Origin: Arenibacter algicola
GTDB lineage: Bacteria > Bacteroidota > Bacteroidia > Flavobacteriales > Flavobacteriaceae
Assembly (NCBI RefSeq): GCF_000733925.1
Contig: NZ_JPOO01000001.1
Location: 1,860,001-1,924,000, forward strand
DNA: 64,000 bases
Direction of reading: 5' to 3'
Part shown: positions 46,425 through 55,752 of the stretch, piece by piece
How positions within the stretch are numbered: the stretch's first letter is position 1
Layout: each line of letters begins with the position of its first letter
Translations under genes and position numbers: made by a program
The notes under the pieces: model-generated
Database searches by the model: none
Told to the model about the DNA's origin: nothing
What the model saw: the letters and a program-made list of their open reading frames with translations, nothing else

Positions 46425-47735
46425 TTGAAAAAAGAGAAATTAAAAAGTCAAATAGTAGTTAAGCGAAATTTCTTGATCGTATCCCGATGGGGGGAAACAT
46501 TGGATATGGCTGTAGCCATTTTGAACGAAGGTCACTCCGTTAAAATGTATATAGAAGATAAGCCTTCTAGGGAAATAGGCTATGGTTTTGTGCAAAAGGC
46601 CAAAGATTGGAAAAGCTATATCGATTGGGCAGATGTCCTAATTTTTGATTATACCGGTTATGGCAAAATTTGTTCAGAATTAAGGGCTCAAGGTAAATTG
46701 GTCGTCGGAGGAACGGAATATTCAGATCTTTTGGAACTGGACCGTAATTTTGGACAGGCAGAATTAAAGAAACATGGCATAAAAATATTACCGTCCAAGG
46801 AGTTTTTCAACTTTCAAGATGCTATCGACTATGTCAAGGCCAATCCCAATGCCTATGTGATAAAACCATCTGGTGAAACCCAGGAATACAAACAATTGTT
46901 ATTTGTTGGCAGTGATGATGAAGGGCTCGATGTAATTCGGGTTTTAAAGGCTTACGAGAAATCTTGGGGTAATGATTTTGGTAATTTTCAATTGCAACGC
47001 AAGGTAAAAGGGGTGGAGGTGTCCGCGTCGGCCTATTTTAACGGGAAGGAATTTATTTATCCTATAAATATTACTTTCGAGCATAAGAAACTTTTTCCCA
47101 AAGAATTGGGCGTGTCCACGGGTGAGATGGGATCCAGTATGTTCTGGACCAAGGATTCACCTATTTTTGAAGCGACCTTAAAAAAGTTTGAAAGTTCTTT
47201 GGCCAAGGGTGGTTTTATTGGGCAATTGGATATAAATTGTATTGTAAACGGCAATGGAATATATCCCTTGGAATTCACTTCCAGGTTTGGATACCCACAG
47301 ATATTCATACAACGGGCGGGAATTTTGGAACCATTAGGAAACATGTTTTACAAGTTGGCATCTGGAGAGAAATTTAGGATCAATGTTAGAAAGGGATTTC
47401 AGGTTGGGGCCTATATGGTTGTACCCCCTTTTCCCTTCGAGGATAAAAAGACCTTTGAACTATTCTCTAAAGATTCTGTCATCGTATTCAAAAAGGATAT
47501 GAAAGATGGAGTACATCCCATGCATCTCAAGAAAATTAATGATGAATGGCTCATTACCGGAAATACAGGAATTGCTTTATTGGTCACCGGTACCGGCCTC
47601 ACTATGAAAGATGCCCAAAAAATGATGCAGAACAGGATAAGTAATATCATTATTAATAATGTTTACTATAGAACCGATATTGGCGATAGGTGGTCCGATG
47701 ATTTTGACCGCTTGTGGTCGTGGGGACTGTTATAG
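46425..47735 (+). CDS. ATP-grasp ligase related to PurD (GAR synthetase)
   Basis: The 436-residue protein has a PurD-like plan. An N-terminal substrate domain (NFLIVSRWGETLDMAVAILNEGHSV) is followed by an ATP-grasp domain (AYVIKPSGETQEYKQLLFVG at about 150; NFQLQRKVKGVEVSASAYFNG; FIGQLDINCIVNGNGIYPLEFTSRFGYPQ with the metal ligands) and a C-terminal domain. The ends do not match the housekeeping purine enzyme closely, so it may ligate another amine or carboxylate. Translation appears to start at TTG (46425), because no in-frame ATG precedes the conserved N-terminal strand. A GNAT gene follows after 36 bp and may modify the same product. Confidence 0.75.
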   Translation: MKKEKLKSQIVVKRNFLIVSRWGETLDMAVAILNEGHSVKMYIEDKPSREIGYGFVQKAKDWKSYIDWADVLIFDYTGYGKICSELRAQGKLVVGGTEYSDLLELDRNFGQAELKKHGIKILPSKEFFNFQDAIDYVKANPNAYVIKPSGETQEYKQLLFVGSDDEGLDVIRVLKAYEKSWGNDFGNFQLQRKVKGVEVSASAYFNGKEFIYPINITFEHKKLFPKELGVSTGEMGSSMFWTKDSPIFEATLKKFESSLAKGGFIGQLDINCIVNGNGIYPLEFTSRFGYPQIFIQRAGILEPLGNMFYKLASGEKFRINVRKGFQVGAYMVVPPFPFEDKKTFELFSKDSVIVFKKDMKDGVHPMHLKKINDEWLITGNTGIALLVTGTGLTMKDAQKMMQNRISNIIINNVYYRTDIGDRWSDDFDRLWSWGLL

Positions 47736-47771
47736 GGAGCAATAAGCAGTTGTAAGAGTATAGATCTTTTT

Positions 47772-48239
47772 ATGGAATTGATTAATTTGGGACTTGAGGG
47801 GGGTAGTTTTTTTAAAATTCTTCCAGAAGATTGGAAAGATGTAATTGAATCTGTTTGGGACGATTACAAGAAGAATGCGAATATCTATGTATTTAAGAAT
47901 GCCTTGGACATAACCGCAGGTGGAATTGTCTTTAGGACGGCCCCTCCAAATATGACCGATTTTGAAATAGGGGAGTGGCAAAAATACGTGACTGCCAATT
48001 TTCATTATATTGGTTTTTTATTTGTCGATCCCAAGTATCGTGGTAAGTCCTTGGGTTCAGAATGGCTTACTGCCTTAAAGGACCAATTTCCCGACCAATC
48101 TTATTGGCTGACTATAGAGGAGGAGGGATTAAGGTCTTTCTATGAGAAAAATGGATTCAAGTGCGTTTCCAAAAGCAAGGATAAGGATAACCCGGAATGG
48201 ATATTTACGTATACACCAGAGGGGGCATTGAACAATTAA
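47772..48239 (+). CDS. GNAT-family acetyltransferase
   Basis: The 155-residue protein has the GNAT core: GGIVFRTAPPNM, then HYIGFLFVDPKYRGKSLGSEWLTAL at about 80 with the acyl-CoA loop YRGKSLG, and EEGLRSFYEKNGFKCVSK near the C-terminus. It lies 36 bp behind the ATP-grasp gene on the same strand, probably in one transcript. Its substrate is unknown. Confidence 0.8.
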   Translation: MELINLGLEGGSFFKILPEDWKDVIESVWDDYKKNANIYVFKNALDITAGGIVFRTAPPNMTDFEIGEWQKYVTANFHYIGFLFVDPKYRGKSLGSEWLTALKDQFPDQSYWLTIEEEGLRSFYEKNGFKCVSKSKDKDNPEWIFTYTPEGALNN

Positions 48240-48254
48240 CAATATACAATTATT

Positions 48255-48450
48255 AGAAGTGAGTATTTAGAAAGGAGAATCTAGATTCTGGAGCCTAGAA
48301 ACTGGACTAAAGACGTCTGTTCATAGTATTGAGTACTGAGATTGAATTGTCTTCAGTTGGCAGTTGCAGTAGGCAGGGAGAAAGTTAAGTGTGCAAGTCT
48401 TAATTCCAATATCTAACTTCTAGTGTCTCACATCTAGTATCCAACTTTCC
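48255..48450. repeat. Dispersed relative of the 45-kb repeat
   Basis: This intergenic stretch shares CTGGAGCCTAGAAACTGGA (48288-48306) exactly with 45119-45137, and GTCTTCAGTTGGCAGTTGCAG is a near match to the start of each 348-bp unit. It also contains the same ATCTAACTTCTAG/CATCTAGTATC words. Confidence 0.7.
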
Positions 48451-48460
48451 ACGCCTATGC

Positions 48461-49732
48461 CTAATCATTACCATTTTCATGTTCCTCCAAATCTTTTCTC
48501 AGATCCAGTTTTCTAAAAGTAGGGGAGATAGCACCAGTGAATATTACCGTAATTAAGGTCATACAGCCACCAAAAACGACCGCGGTGACCGTACCCATCA
48601 ATTTGGCCGTTAGTCCACTTTCAAAAGCTCCCAGCTCATTGGAAGATCCAACGAACATAGAATTCACAGAAGCTACCCTGCCACGCATATGATCTGGAGT
48701 CCTTAATTGTAAAATAGTTTGTCTAATAATCATGGATATTCCATCGGTAACACCACTAAAAAAAAGTGCTATTACGGAAATCCAGAAAGAAGTGGAAAGT
48801 CCAAAGGCAATTATACAGAGGCCAAAACCAAATATGGATCCCAGAAGTTTTAAACCTGCATGTTTATTTAACGGAAAATAGGCGGAGGTAAACATGATTA
48901 TCAAGGCTCCCACGGCTGGGGCTGCACGTAAAATTCCAAATCCCTCCGGACCCACTTTTAGTATATCTTGGGCATAAATGGGTAATAGAGCTATGGCCCC
49001 ACCAAAAAGTACGGCAACCATATCCAAAGTGATGGCTCCCAGAATAATTTTGGTGCCAAATACAAATTTCACCCCCTCTTTTAAGCTTTTTATTACTGGT
49101 TCCCCGATATTGGGGTTCAAAATAGGTTTCTTTTTAATTTTGGTTAAAATAAGGAGCGCCATTAAAGAAAAGGCAAAAATGAGGCACATGGACCAGTGCA
49201 CCCCTATTAAATTTATGCTAAATCCGGCCAAGGCAGGACCTAGGACAGCCGCCATTTGCCAAACCGAGCTACTCCAAGTAGCGGCATTGGGATATACTTT
49301 TTTGGGGACGATCAATGCAAATAACGAAAATATGGTGGGCCCTAAAAATGCCCTTACAATACCACCTAGAAACACTAAAAAATAAATGGAATACAAAATC
49401 GAGTTTTTGGACCAATCCTGTACAATTTGTGGCCAGGTGAGCAAAAACAATCCCAAGCTTATAATCGAAAAGCCTAAAATGCATTTAAGAAGCAATCCCT
49501 TTTTTTCCTTTTGATCCACTATATGACCGGCAAACAATGCCAACGATACTGCGGGAATAACCTCCATAAGTCCTATTATTCCCAGGGATAGGGGATTTTT
49601 GGTCAAGGAATACACCTCCCATTCTATAATCACAAATTGCATGGACCAAGCAAAGACCATGGCAAACCTGACCAACAAAAAAACGTTGAATTCCTTATAT
49701 CTCAGTGCGGCATAGGGGTCTCTATTTGCCAT
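48461..49732 (-). CDS. MFS transporter (MFS_3/EntS-like)
   Basis: The 423-residue protein has about 12 membrane helices. It begins NRDPYAALRYKEFNVFLLVRFAMVFAWSMQFVIIEW and has SLGIIGLMEVIPAVSLALFAGHIVD, resembling the MFS_3 group of exporters. LRTPDHMRGRVASVNSMFVGSSNELGAFESG matches its late conserved loop. Substrate cannot be inferred; related proteins export siderophores or drugs. No regulator gene adjoins it. Confidence 0.82.
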   Translation of the reverse strand: MANRDPYAALRYKEFNVFLLVRFAMVFAWSMQFVIIEWEVYSLTKNPLSLGIIGLMEVIPAVSLALFAGHIVDQKEKKGLLLKCILGFSIISLGLFLLTWPQIVQDWSKNSILYSIYFLVFLGGIVRAFLGPTIFSLFALIVPKKVYPNAATWSSSVWQMAAVLGPALAGFSINLIGVHWSMCLIFAFSLMALLILTKIKKKPILNPNIGEPVIKSLKEGVKFVFGTKIILGAITLDMVAVLFGGAIALLPIYAQDILKVGPEGFGILRAAPAVGALIIMFTSAYFPLNKHAGLKLLGSIFGFGLCIIAFGLSTSFWISVIALFFSGVTDGISMIIRQTILQLRTPDHMRGRVASVNSMFVGSSNELGAFESGLTAKLMGTVTAVVFGGCMTLITVIFTGAISPTFRKLDLRKDLEEHENGND

Positions 49733-49834
49733 GAACCATTTTATATTAGAAACCTAAAAGTATATTCCAGTAGTGGACTTTAAGTAATATGATTGAGAAT
49801 TAGGATGCACAATTCATTTATTGGTAAGCAGGTA

Positions 49835-50413
49835 CTATATTTTCTTTACAAATTTTGTCAGGATAACAATTTGTTGGCCATCAACTTTTCCTTCTATGTA
49901 TTCCTCATTTTCATGATCAAGGGAAACACGCCTTACGGCCGTACCTCTTTTGGCAACCATACTAGATCCTTTTACCGGTAGATCCTTGATAAGTACAACA
50001 CTATCACCTGCTTCAATAACGGCACCATTGCTGTCACGATGTATAATTTGATTCTCGGAAGGTGCACCTTCACCTGTGGCCTTGGCCCATTCCAAATCCT
50101 CTTCCTCCAAATACATTATATCCAGCAGATCTTGAGGCCATCCTTCCTTTCTTAACCTGCTTAACATTCGCCAAGCGATAACTTTTACCGGCGTATGTTC
50201 ACTCCACATACTATCATTTAAACATCGCCAGTGGTTGGGATCTGTGTTATCCGGGTTTTCAATTTGATCCTTACAAACTTCACAAACCAAAAGATTAGCT
50301 TCCAAACCTTCTTTTTTTGGTGGTTGAACTTCAAATACACTTAATTTTTCAGTACTGGTACATAACTCACATTGGTGATTGCTTCTTTTGCCCAATTCCC
50401 TTTCAATATTCAT
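49835..50413 (-). CDS. PhnA-domain zinc-ribbon protein
   Basis: The 192-residue protein starts MNIERELGKRSNHQCELC. Two cysteine pairs (CELC and CEVC) form a zinc ribbon, and the C-terminal PhnA domain (VIEAGDSVVLIKDLPVKGSSMVAKRGTAVRRVSL) forms an SH3-like barrel. I chose the ATG at 50413; an upstream in-frame start at 50509 would add 32 hydrophobic residues not seen in the family. The exact role of PhnA proteins in Bacteroidota is unknown; some homologues cleave phosphonoacetate, but catalytic residues cannot be assigned here. Confidence 0.83.
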   Translation of the reverse strand: MNIERELGKRSNHQCELCTSTEKLSVFEVQPPKKEGLEANLLVCEVCKDQIENPDNTDPNHWRCLNDSMWSEHTPVKVIAWRMLSRLRKEGWPQDLLDIMYLEEEDLEWAKATGEGAPSENQIIHRDSNGAVIEAGDSVVLIKDLPVKGSSMVAKRGTAVRRVSLDHENEEYIEGKVDGQQIVILTKFVKKI

Positions 50414-50615
50414 TGTAATAGATTTTATAGGGACAAATGTAAACGAATTGAATAAATGGTTGCTATGGAAATGTAAAAAATGGGTCAAAGGATATAAGTG
50501 AAAAATCAAATTATTATATATTTCTAAGTATTGTCCTAATTAGGCATTGTTTATAAGTTCTGGTAGCTAAACTTTATTTAAGTGGGATAGACCTTTATTT
50601 TTGTTTCCTTTTTTT

Positions 50616-50969
50616 ATGGAAGATTTAAAGGTAGGGGATAAGTTATATAATGTAAGTCAAAACGGATTTGGTGATTTTTACAGGTATTCTTTTTCGGAAG
50701 TGGTTCGCCTTACCAAGACTTTGGCAATTTTGGATAATGGGGTTCGATTAAGAAATAAACCAGTAAAGTCTTTGATCAACTACGAGATAGGGTATGCGCT
50801 TGCCACAAATAGATGGGTGTATTGGCATATGGTATCCAATGAGATTTTGCGTAGAGCTGAAAAGGAGAATGAAGTGATTGCCATACACGATTGGTTTGGA
50901 GATCGTTCCTTTAATTTTTTAGAAAAAACAATGATCTATAATTTATTTAAGGAAAAGGGAATACTTTAG
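50616..50969 (+). CDS. Conserved-looking small hypothetical protein
   Basis: The 117-residue product begins MEDLKVGDKLYNVSQNGFGDFYRYSFSEVVRLTKT. A beta-rich N-terminal half (about 1-50) resembles a small barrel, and the C-terminal half is helical (YWHMVSNEILRRAEKENEV). I do not recognise a family. The ATG at 50616 is preferred to the TTG at 50601. Coding character is supported by regular codon use and lack of overlap with other genes. Confidence 0.65.
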   Translation: MEDLKVGDKLYNVSQNGFGDFYRYSFSEVVRLTKTLAILDNGVRLRNKPVKSLINYEIGYALATNRWVYWHMVSNEILRRAEKENEVIAIHDWFGDRSFNFLEKTMIYNLFKEKGIL

Positions 50970-51168
50970 TTAAATGTAGCTTTTTTTGGTTGCTCGTTAC
51001 AAAATGTAGCATATAATAATGGCTATAATGCTTCATATATAATAAATAATCATTGGTGGATAAGTGCTCAAATTCTGATATTAGATATTTATTTTCAAAT
51101 TAAATTTACAGGCTTCCATAATAACAATTTATAAGACCGATACAGGAATTTCACCTAATCCAACTTTC

Positions 51169-53367
51169 TTATCCCACTACTTGTTTTTCGGTTACAAAAG
51201 GCTGATGATAGTGCCGCTGTCCCGTTGCTTTGTACAGGGCATTGGCCAAAGCCCCTATAGCAGGCGGCAGGCCAGGCTCTCCCAGTCCAGTTGGGTCTAT
51301 TTCATTTTCAACGAAGAAAACCTCAATTTCCTTCGGCGCCTGCGAATGTCGGATCAACTGATATTTGTCAAAATTCATTTGGTTGGGTGCCCCATTTTCG
51401 AAGGTCAGTTGGCTATACATGGAATGTCCAATACCATCAATAACACCACCTTGAATCATATTCTTAGCTGCATCTTTATTTACCACAATACCGCAATCTA
51501 CGGCACACCATACCTTTTCCACAATTGGCTGTCCATTGTTGAGGACCATATCAAATACTTCGGCAACATAGGTAGAATGGCAAAAATAGGCAGCTACTCC
51601 ACGATGAACATTGGGTTTTGTTGTTCCCCAATTGGATTTTTCCTTGACCAGTTTTAAAACTCCTGCGTAGCGTTCTGCTTCGTATTCATGTTTTTCCCCT
51701 ACGGGGTCTTTAATAGCACGATCAAACAATTCCAAACGAAAATCTATAGGATCCTTGCCCGCTGCTTCCGCCACTTCGTCAAGAAATGCTTGTTCGGCAC
51801 CTGCGGTAAAATTGGATCTTGGTGCCCGCCAGGCCCCTGTGGTAACATTGGTTGGCGCCTTGATTTTTTCGGCCGAATAATTTTCAACTGCCCCAGCTGG
51901 GAATCGGTTTGGAAATACAGGACCTTCGGGTAATCCGGCACCCTTTACGGTGAAAGCGATTAGATTATTGTTCTCATCGAGACCTGCTTTATAGACAGAA
52001 CGATAGGTAGGGCGATAGGTTCCCTGCGTCATATCATCCTCCCTGCTATATATAAGTTTAACGGGAGCCCCTATTTTTTTGGAAATGGCAGCTGCTTCAA
52101 CTCCAAAATGTACATAAAGCCTTCTCCCAAAACCCCCGCCTATACGGGTCATATTTACGGTTACATTTTCCAGCGGCAGGTTTAATAATTTGGCTACCGA
52201 ACCTTCTAGGGCTTCTGGTGTTTGTGTTGGACCAATAAGTTCTGCCGAATCTGCCGTAACATTGGCAAAAAAGTTCATGGGTTCCAAGGTATTGTGGGCA
52301 ATGAATGGGGCACTATATGTTCGTTCTATAATTTTAGCGGCTTTTTTAAAGGCGGCTTCCGGATTTCCATCCTTTCTACTTTCCATTACCTGCCCGGATA
52401 CCAAGGCTTTTTCCAGTCTTTTTAAATGCATTTCGGAACTTTCCAACTCTCCGGTAGTTTCCCAGTTAGCTTTCAAGGCCTTTTTGGCCTGCATTAATTC
52501 CCAGGTAGAATCGCCTACTATAGCAATTAATTGTTTAAAACCTTTTTCGTCGAACCCACCAGGTTCTTCAACAGTGGTATCAACAATAAAGGCATCCTCG
52601 ACCCCAGGCATACTTTTTATCTCTGCTTCGTTAAAGTCTTTTATCGTCATGCCAAATGCCGGAGGGTGCTGTATCATGGCCAGTTGCATACCATCCCTAT
52701 GGAAATCAAGTCCAAATAGGGGTTGGCCCGTAACTATTTTCTTCCCATCTACATTCTTGATACTTGTACCGATTAATTTGAAGTCTTTGACTCCTTTAAG
52801 TTCCACTTCCTTAGGGACTTCAATTCCTACAGCTTTGGAGGCTATCTCTCCATAGGTAACAGTTCGTTCTCCAGTGTTCTCTTTAATTACTCCATTGCTA
52901 GCGTTCAAATCCGACACCTGAACACCCCATTCTTTTGCTGCAGCTTCCATTAACATTCTTCTGCCCGTAGCACCAGCCATTCGCAGTGCATTCCAGCTTA
53001 AACGAATTGACAAACTTCCGCCTGCAAATTGATTCTGGTACCATCCTGTGTTTAGGGGTGCTTGTTCAACCACGACATTTTTCCAAGGCACATCCAATTC
53101 TTCAGCTACTATCATCGGCATTGAAGTCCGCACATTTTGTCCTATTTCCGGATTGGGAGAATAAATGGTAACTAAACCCGTATCCCCAATTTTGATATAT
53201 CCGTTGATTTCGAACCATTCTTTAGGCATTGCCACTCCGGGCTCCGGTTCCGGTGTATTTGGCTTGCAGCCGTTAAGCCAACTAAAACCTATTAGCATAC
53301 CACCACCGGCGGCGGCTGAAACCTTTATGAAGGAACGACGATTATATTGAGTTTTTATCCGTGTCAT
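51169..53367 (-). CDS. Molybdopterin-binding subunit of an IorB-like aldehyde/isoquinoline oxidoreductase
   Basis: The 732-residue protein starts with a twin-arginine signal (NRRSFIKVSAAAGGGML), so it should fold with its cofactor and be exported by Tat. It has xanthine-dehydrogenase-family molybdenum-site motifs: GGSLSIRLSWNALRMAGATGRRMLMEAA, GPTQTPEALEGSVAKLLNLP, RIGGGFGRRLYVHFGVEAAAISKKIG and GLGEPGLPPAIGALANALYKATG with the catalytic glutamate near the C-terminus. Partner is the 2Fe-2S subunit encoded 29 bp upstream. There is no FAD subunit, as in IorAB-type enzymes that pass electrons to a cytochrome or another membrane carrier. The substrate is unknown. Confidence 0.9.
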   Translation of the reverse strand: MTRIKTQYNRRSFIKVSAAAGGGMLIGFSWLNGCKPNTPEPEPGVAMPKEWFEINGYIKIGDTGLVTIYSPNPEIGQNVRTSMPMIVAEELDVPWKNVVVEQAPLNTGWYQNQFAGGSLSIRLSWNALRMAGATGRRMLMEAAAKEWGVQVSDLNASNGVIKENTGERTVTYGEIASKAVGIEVPKEVELKGVKDFKLIGTSIKNVDGKKIVTGQPLFGLDFHRDGMQLAMIQHPPAFGMTIKDFNEAEIKSMPGVEDAFIVDTTVEEPGGFDEKGFKQLIAIVGDSTWELMQAKKALKANWETTGELESSEMHLKRLEKALVSGQVMESRKDGNPEAAFKKAAKIIERTYSAPFIAHNTLEPMNFFANVTADSAELIGPTQTPEALEGSVAKLLNLPLENVTVNMTRIGGGFGRRLYVHFGVEAAAISKKIGAPVKLIYSREDDMTQGTYRPTYRSVYKAGLDENNNLIAFTVKGAGLPEGPVFPNRFPAGAVENYSAEKIKAPTNVTTGAWRAPRSNFTAGAEQAFLDEVAEAAGKDPIDFRLELFDRAIKDPVGEKHEYEAERYAGVLKLVKEKSNWGTTKPNVHRGVAAYFCHSTYVAEVFDMVLNNGQPIVEKVWCAVDCGIVVNKDAAKNMIQGGVIDGIGHSMYSQLTFENGAPNQMNFDKYQLIRHSQAPKEIEVFFVENEIDPTGLGEPGLPPAIGALANALYKATGQRHYHQPFVTEKQVVG

Positions 53368-53396
53368 GATTTTTTTTTTGATGTACCTAGCAATTT

Positions 53397-53861
53397 TTAA
53401 GCGATTTTAGAATCTGCAGCAGTCTTGATAGCTTTCTTAATGCGGGTATACGTGCCGCAACGACAAATATTTCCGTTCATAGCTCCTTCGATTTCCTCAT
53501 CGGTGGGATTCGGATTCTTTTTAAGGAAAGCACTAGCGTTCATGATCTGTCCAGCCTGACAATATCCACATTGATACACATCTTCTTCCATCCATGCCAG
53601 TTGCACCGGATGGTCGCCTTTTTCGGATAGGCCCTCGATGGTAGTAATATTTTGATCTCCTACTGCCGAAATGGGCAATTGGCAGGAGCGTACGGCATTA
53701 TCATCAAGGTGTATGGTACATGCACCGCATTGTGAGATGCCGCAACCGTATTTTGTACCGACCAATTTTAGATGGTCTCGCAATACCCAAAGCATGGGTG
53801 TAGTGGGGTCAACATCCAATTGCTCGGTTTTCCCGTTGATTTTAAGATTGAAATTTGCCAT
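53397..53861 (-). CDS. 2Fe-2S subunit of the IorAB-like oxidoreductase
   Basis: The 154-residue protein has both cluster-binding cysteine sets. The plant-type ferredoxin set is in KYGCGISQCGACTIHLDD and RSC, and the second set is in CGYCQAGQIM and GNICRCGTYTRI. Together with the larger subunit it forms a molybdenum hydroxylase. No signal peptide is present, so it probably leaves the cell with the Tat-targeted partner by hitch-hiking. It is the first gene of the two-gene operon. Confidence 0.92.
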   Translation of the reverse strand: MANFNLKINGKTEQLDVDPTTPMLWVLRDHLKLVGTKYGCGISQCGACTIHLDDNAVRSCQLPISAVGDQNITTIEGLSEKGDHPVQLAWMEEDVYQCGYCQAGQIMNASAFLKKNPNPTDEEIEGAMNGNICRCGTYTRIKKAIKTAADSKIA

Positions 53862-54605
53862 GATTTTAGTGTAAGAGAATTAACTGGTATAAGTTACAAA
53901 ATTAATTGGATGTTAAAAGGGTAGAAATCGAACTAATTATCAATAATTTGTTTAAGTATATTGTTAAATTTTTTAGGAATTGATGACTATATCAATTTTT
54001 ACATAATGACATTGAAGATTGTTAGTCTAATACTAGAAGACATGGGATTTATCGATTTTCACTCCACTGTTTTGGTTATTGGCCGTCAAATGGGAGTCTT
54101 AATTATTAGAAAAGCAATAGAAAAACGGTAACAAAAGTAGAGCTATCATGGAATAGGGGATAGTTCAATCAACATCCTTAATTATGAATAAAAATTTATA
54201 GAACCCAAAACCATTTAAGAAGGTAAATAATCCAAGCAAATAAAGTCAGATAATCTTTATACTACTAAATCAAATACTAGGTTGAGCCCAAATTTTTGGT
54301 AAGGACAAATCGAATCCTTGCCAATGGTTCAAATACTAACTGGGGAAAAATATCCCATTTGGGGAGAAATTCCCCAATTAAATTTTCAGACTCTATACTT
54401 TACGGATGTTATTACTCCTTGTATTTCAGGTGTTTAGCATATGGGTTAAAAATGCGCCTTGCCCATGGCATAACCTTTGCTCCAGACCCATAAATATGCT
54501 ATAAGCGTTTCATGATATTCTTTAATAAAACAAAAGGATATTAATGAAATTCTGAAGCTCTTATAAAAAACGAAAAAATTGATTAAAAACCTTTAAAACA
54601 CAGTT
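53862..54605. other. Noncoding gap of 744 bp
   Basis: The gap lies between the minus-strand oxidoreductase operon and a plus-strand exported-protein gene. It holds a small perfect palindrome (TTGGGGA, loop GAAAT, TCCCCAA, 54359-54377). A 42-codon frame at 54006 is too short to support as a gene. Confidence 0.55.
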
Positions 54606-54974
54606 ATGAAAAAATTATTTTTTGCAGTCTTATTCATGGTGGCAACCTTAGGCATTAATGCGCAAAGTGGCAGTCCCGAAGTTCTAAAAGAAGTAAAGGA
54701 GGGGGATATACTTAGGATTGGGCGTCCGGACGCTCCTAGTTTTAAGCATATAGATTTTCCAAGAGCGAACACTATTATTAAAAACGGGGGTATTGCCAAC
54801 TATAAAAAAATGGAAGGAATTAAAGTGGTAGTTACGTCCATAAAGGAAAAAAAGGACGGTACCTTACAGGCTAAGATCAAAAGGACTGATGGTGGACGAT
54901 TTTTTGGTCTCCATACCGTTGTATCTGCAGATTTAAGGGATGCACTTGAATCGGGAGAGCTTAGGGGAATTTAG
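54606..54974 (+). CDS. Small exported hypothetical protein
   Basis: The 122-residue product has a signal peptide (MKKLFFAVLFMVATLGINA, cleavage near 20). The mature part is basic and polar, with GDILRIGRPDAPSFKHIDFPRANTIIKNGG and KVVVTSIKEKKDGTLQAKIKRTDGGRFFG. I do not recognise a domain. A strong terminator follows 18 bp after the stop, so it is a single-gene unit. Confidence 0.7.
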   Translation: MKKLFFAVLFMVATLGINAQSGSPEVLKEVKEGDILRIGRPDAPSFKHIDFPRANTIIKNGGIANYKKMEGIKVVVTSIKEKKDGTLQAKIKRTDGGRFFGLHTVVSADLRDALESGELRGI

Positions 54975-54992
54975 TATTTAAATGGTTGGTTT

Positions 54993-55054
54993 AATCCGTC
55001 CAGTTCCGAGTTATTTTAGTGGCTCAAGTTAGTTAAGGACTGGACGGATTTTTT
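54993..55054 (+). terminator. Strong intrinsic terminator
   Basis: AATCCGTCCAGT (54993-55004) pairs perfectly with ACTGGACGGATT (55039-55050), followed by TTTT and an AT-rich stretch. It ends the transcript of the exported-protein gene at 54606. Confidence 0.85.
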
Positions 55055-55116
55055 AATTCTAAGTGTACAACTTAAAATGCATTTATAATTCGATGTAAAC
55101 CCTAATAAAACAAGAA

Positions 55117-55752
55117 ATGTATAAAAAACTGACCTTAAAACAGCGTCTTAATACTGGTTTTATCTTGGCAATAGCATTTTTATTGGTGCTTACATCCAAT
55201 GTATTAAACAGTAGAAACTTCTCTACTGCGGACCATACCGTGAATTCAGTTTTTGAAGATCGGGTGGTCGCCCTTGAGTACATCTATAGACTTAACAACC
55301 TTTTTCACCAGAAAGAGTTGGAGATGACCTCAGCAGAAGGGAATGCAGCCCATGATGCTAATGGTAGAAGTATTACGGAACTTCTGGAGAATTTTTCTAA
55401 AACTAAATTAACACCCAATGAAGCGGTCCATTTTGAACTGCTTAAGGAAAACTATAATGAATTACAATCCTTGGAAAATGGATGGTCTAAGACACAAGTA
55501 TCTGCGGAAATGGGACCTTCAAAAGAATTCAGTGCACTATTTACAAAAATTAGCAACAATCTTGATAAACTTTCCAAAGTGCAGCTTTCTGAAGGGCGTC
55601 AGTTGACCTATTTATCCAATAAGGCATTAAGTATGAACCTATTACTTTCTAAACTTCAAGTTGCATTTTTAATTGTCATAGGTCTTCTGATGGTACTCAT
55701 TATTTTTCACGGGGAAAAACCGTTTATAAGGATGATTGGTAAGGATGCTTAA
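55117..55752 (+). CDS. Orphan four-helix-bundle sensory-domain membrane protein
   Basis: The 211-residue protein has an N-terminal membrane helix (about 15-30), a helical extracytoplasmic domain (about 35-180) and a second helix (about 186-203). The layout and VNSVFEDRVVALEYIYRLNNLFHQKELE match the 4HB_MCP sensor domain. It stops a few residues after the second helix, so there is no methyl-accepting, kinase or cyclase domain. It may signal through a partner, or act as a dominant ligand-binding subunit. No chemotaxis gene is nearby. Confidence 0.7.
   Translation: MYKKLTLKQRLNTGFILAIAFLLVLTSNVLNSRNFSTADHTVNSVFEDRVVALEYIYRLNNLFHQKELEMTSAEGNAAHDANGRSITELLENFSKTKLTPNEAVHFELLKENYNELQSLENGWSKTQVSAEMGPSKEFSALFTKISNNLDKLSKVQLSEGRQLTYLSNKALSMNLLLSKLQVAFLIVIGLLMVLIIFHGEKPFIRMIGKDA

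Noticed and set aside
52190..52855. 221-codon plus-strand frame opposite the molybdenum hydroxylase gene
   Set aside because: Antisense shadow of a clear enzyme gene.
54006..54131. 42-codon frame with a plausible small-protein composition
   Set aside because: Too short and without context or ribosome-binding support.
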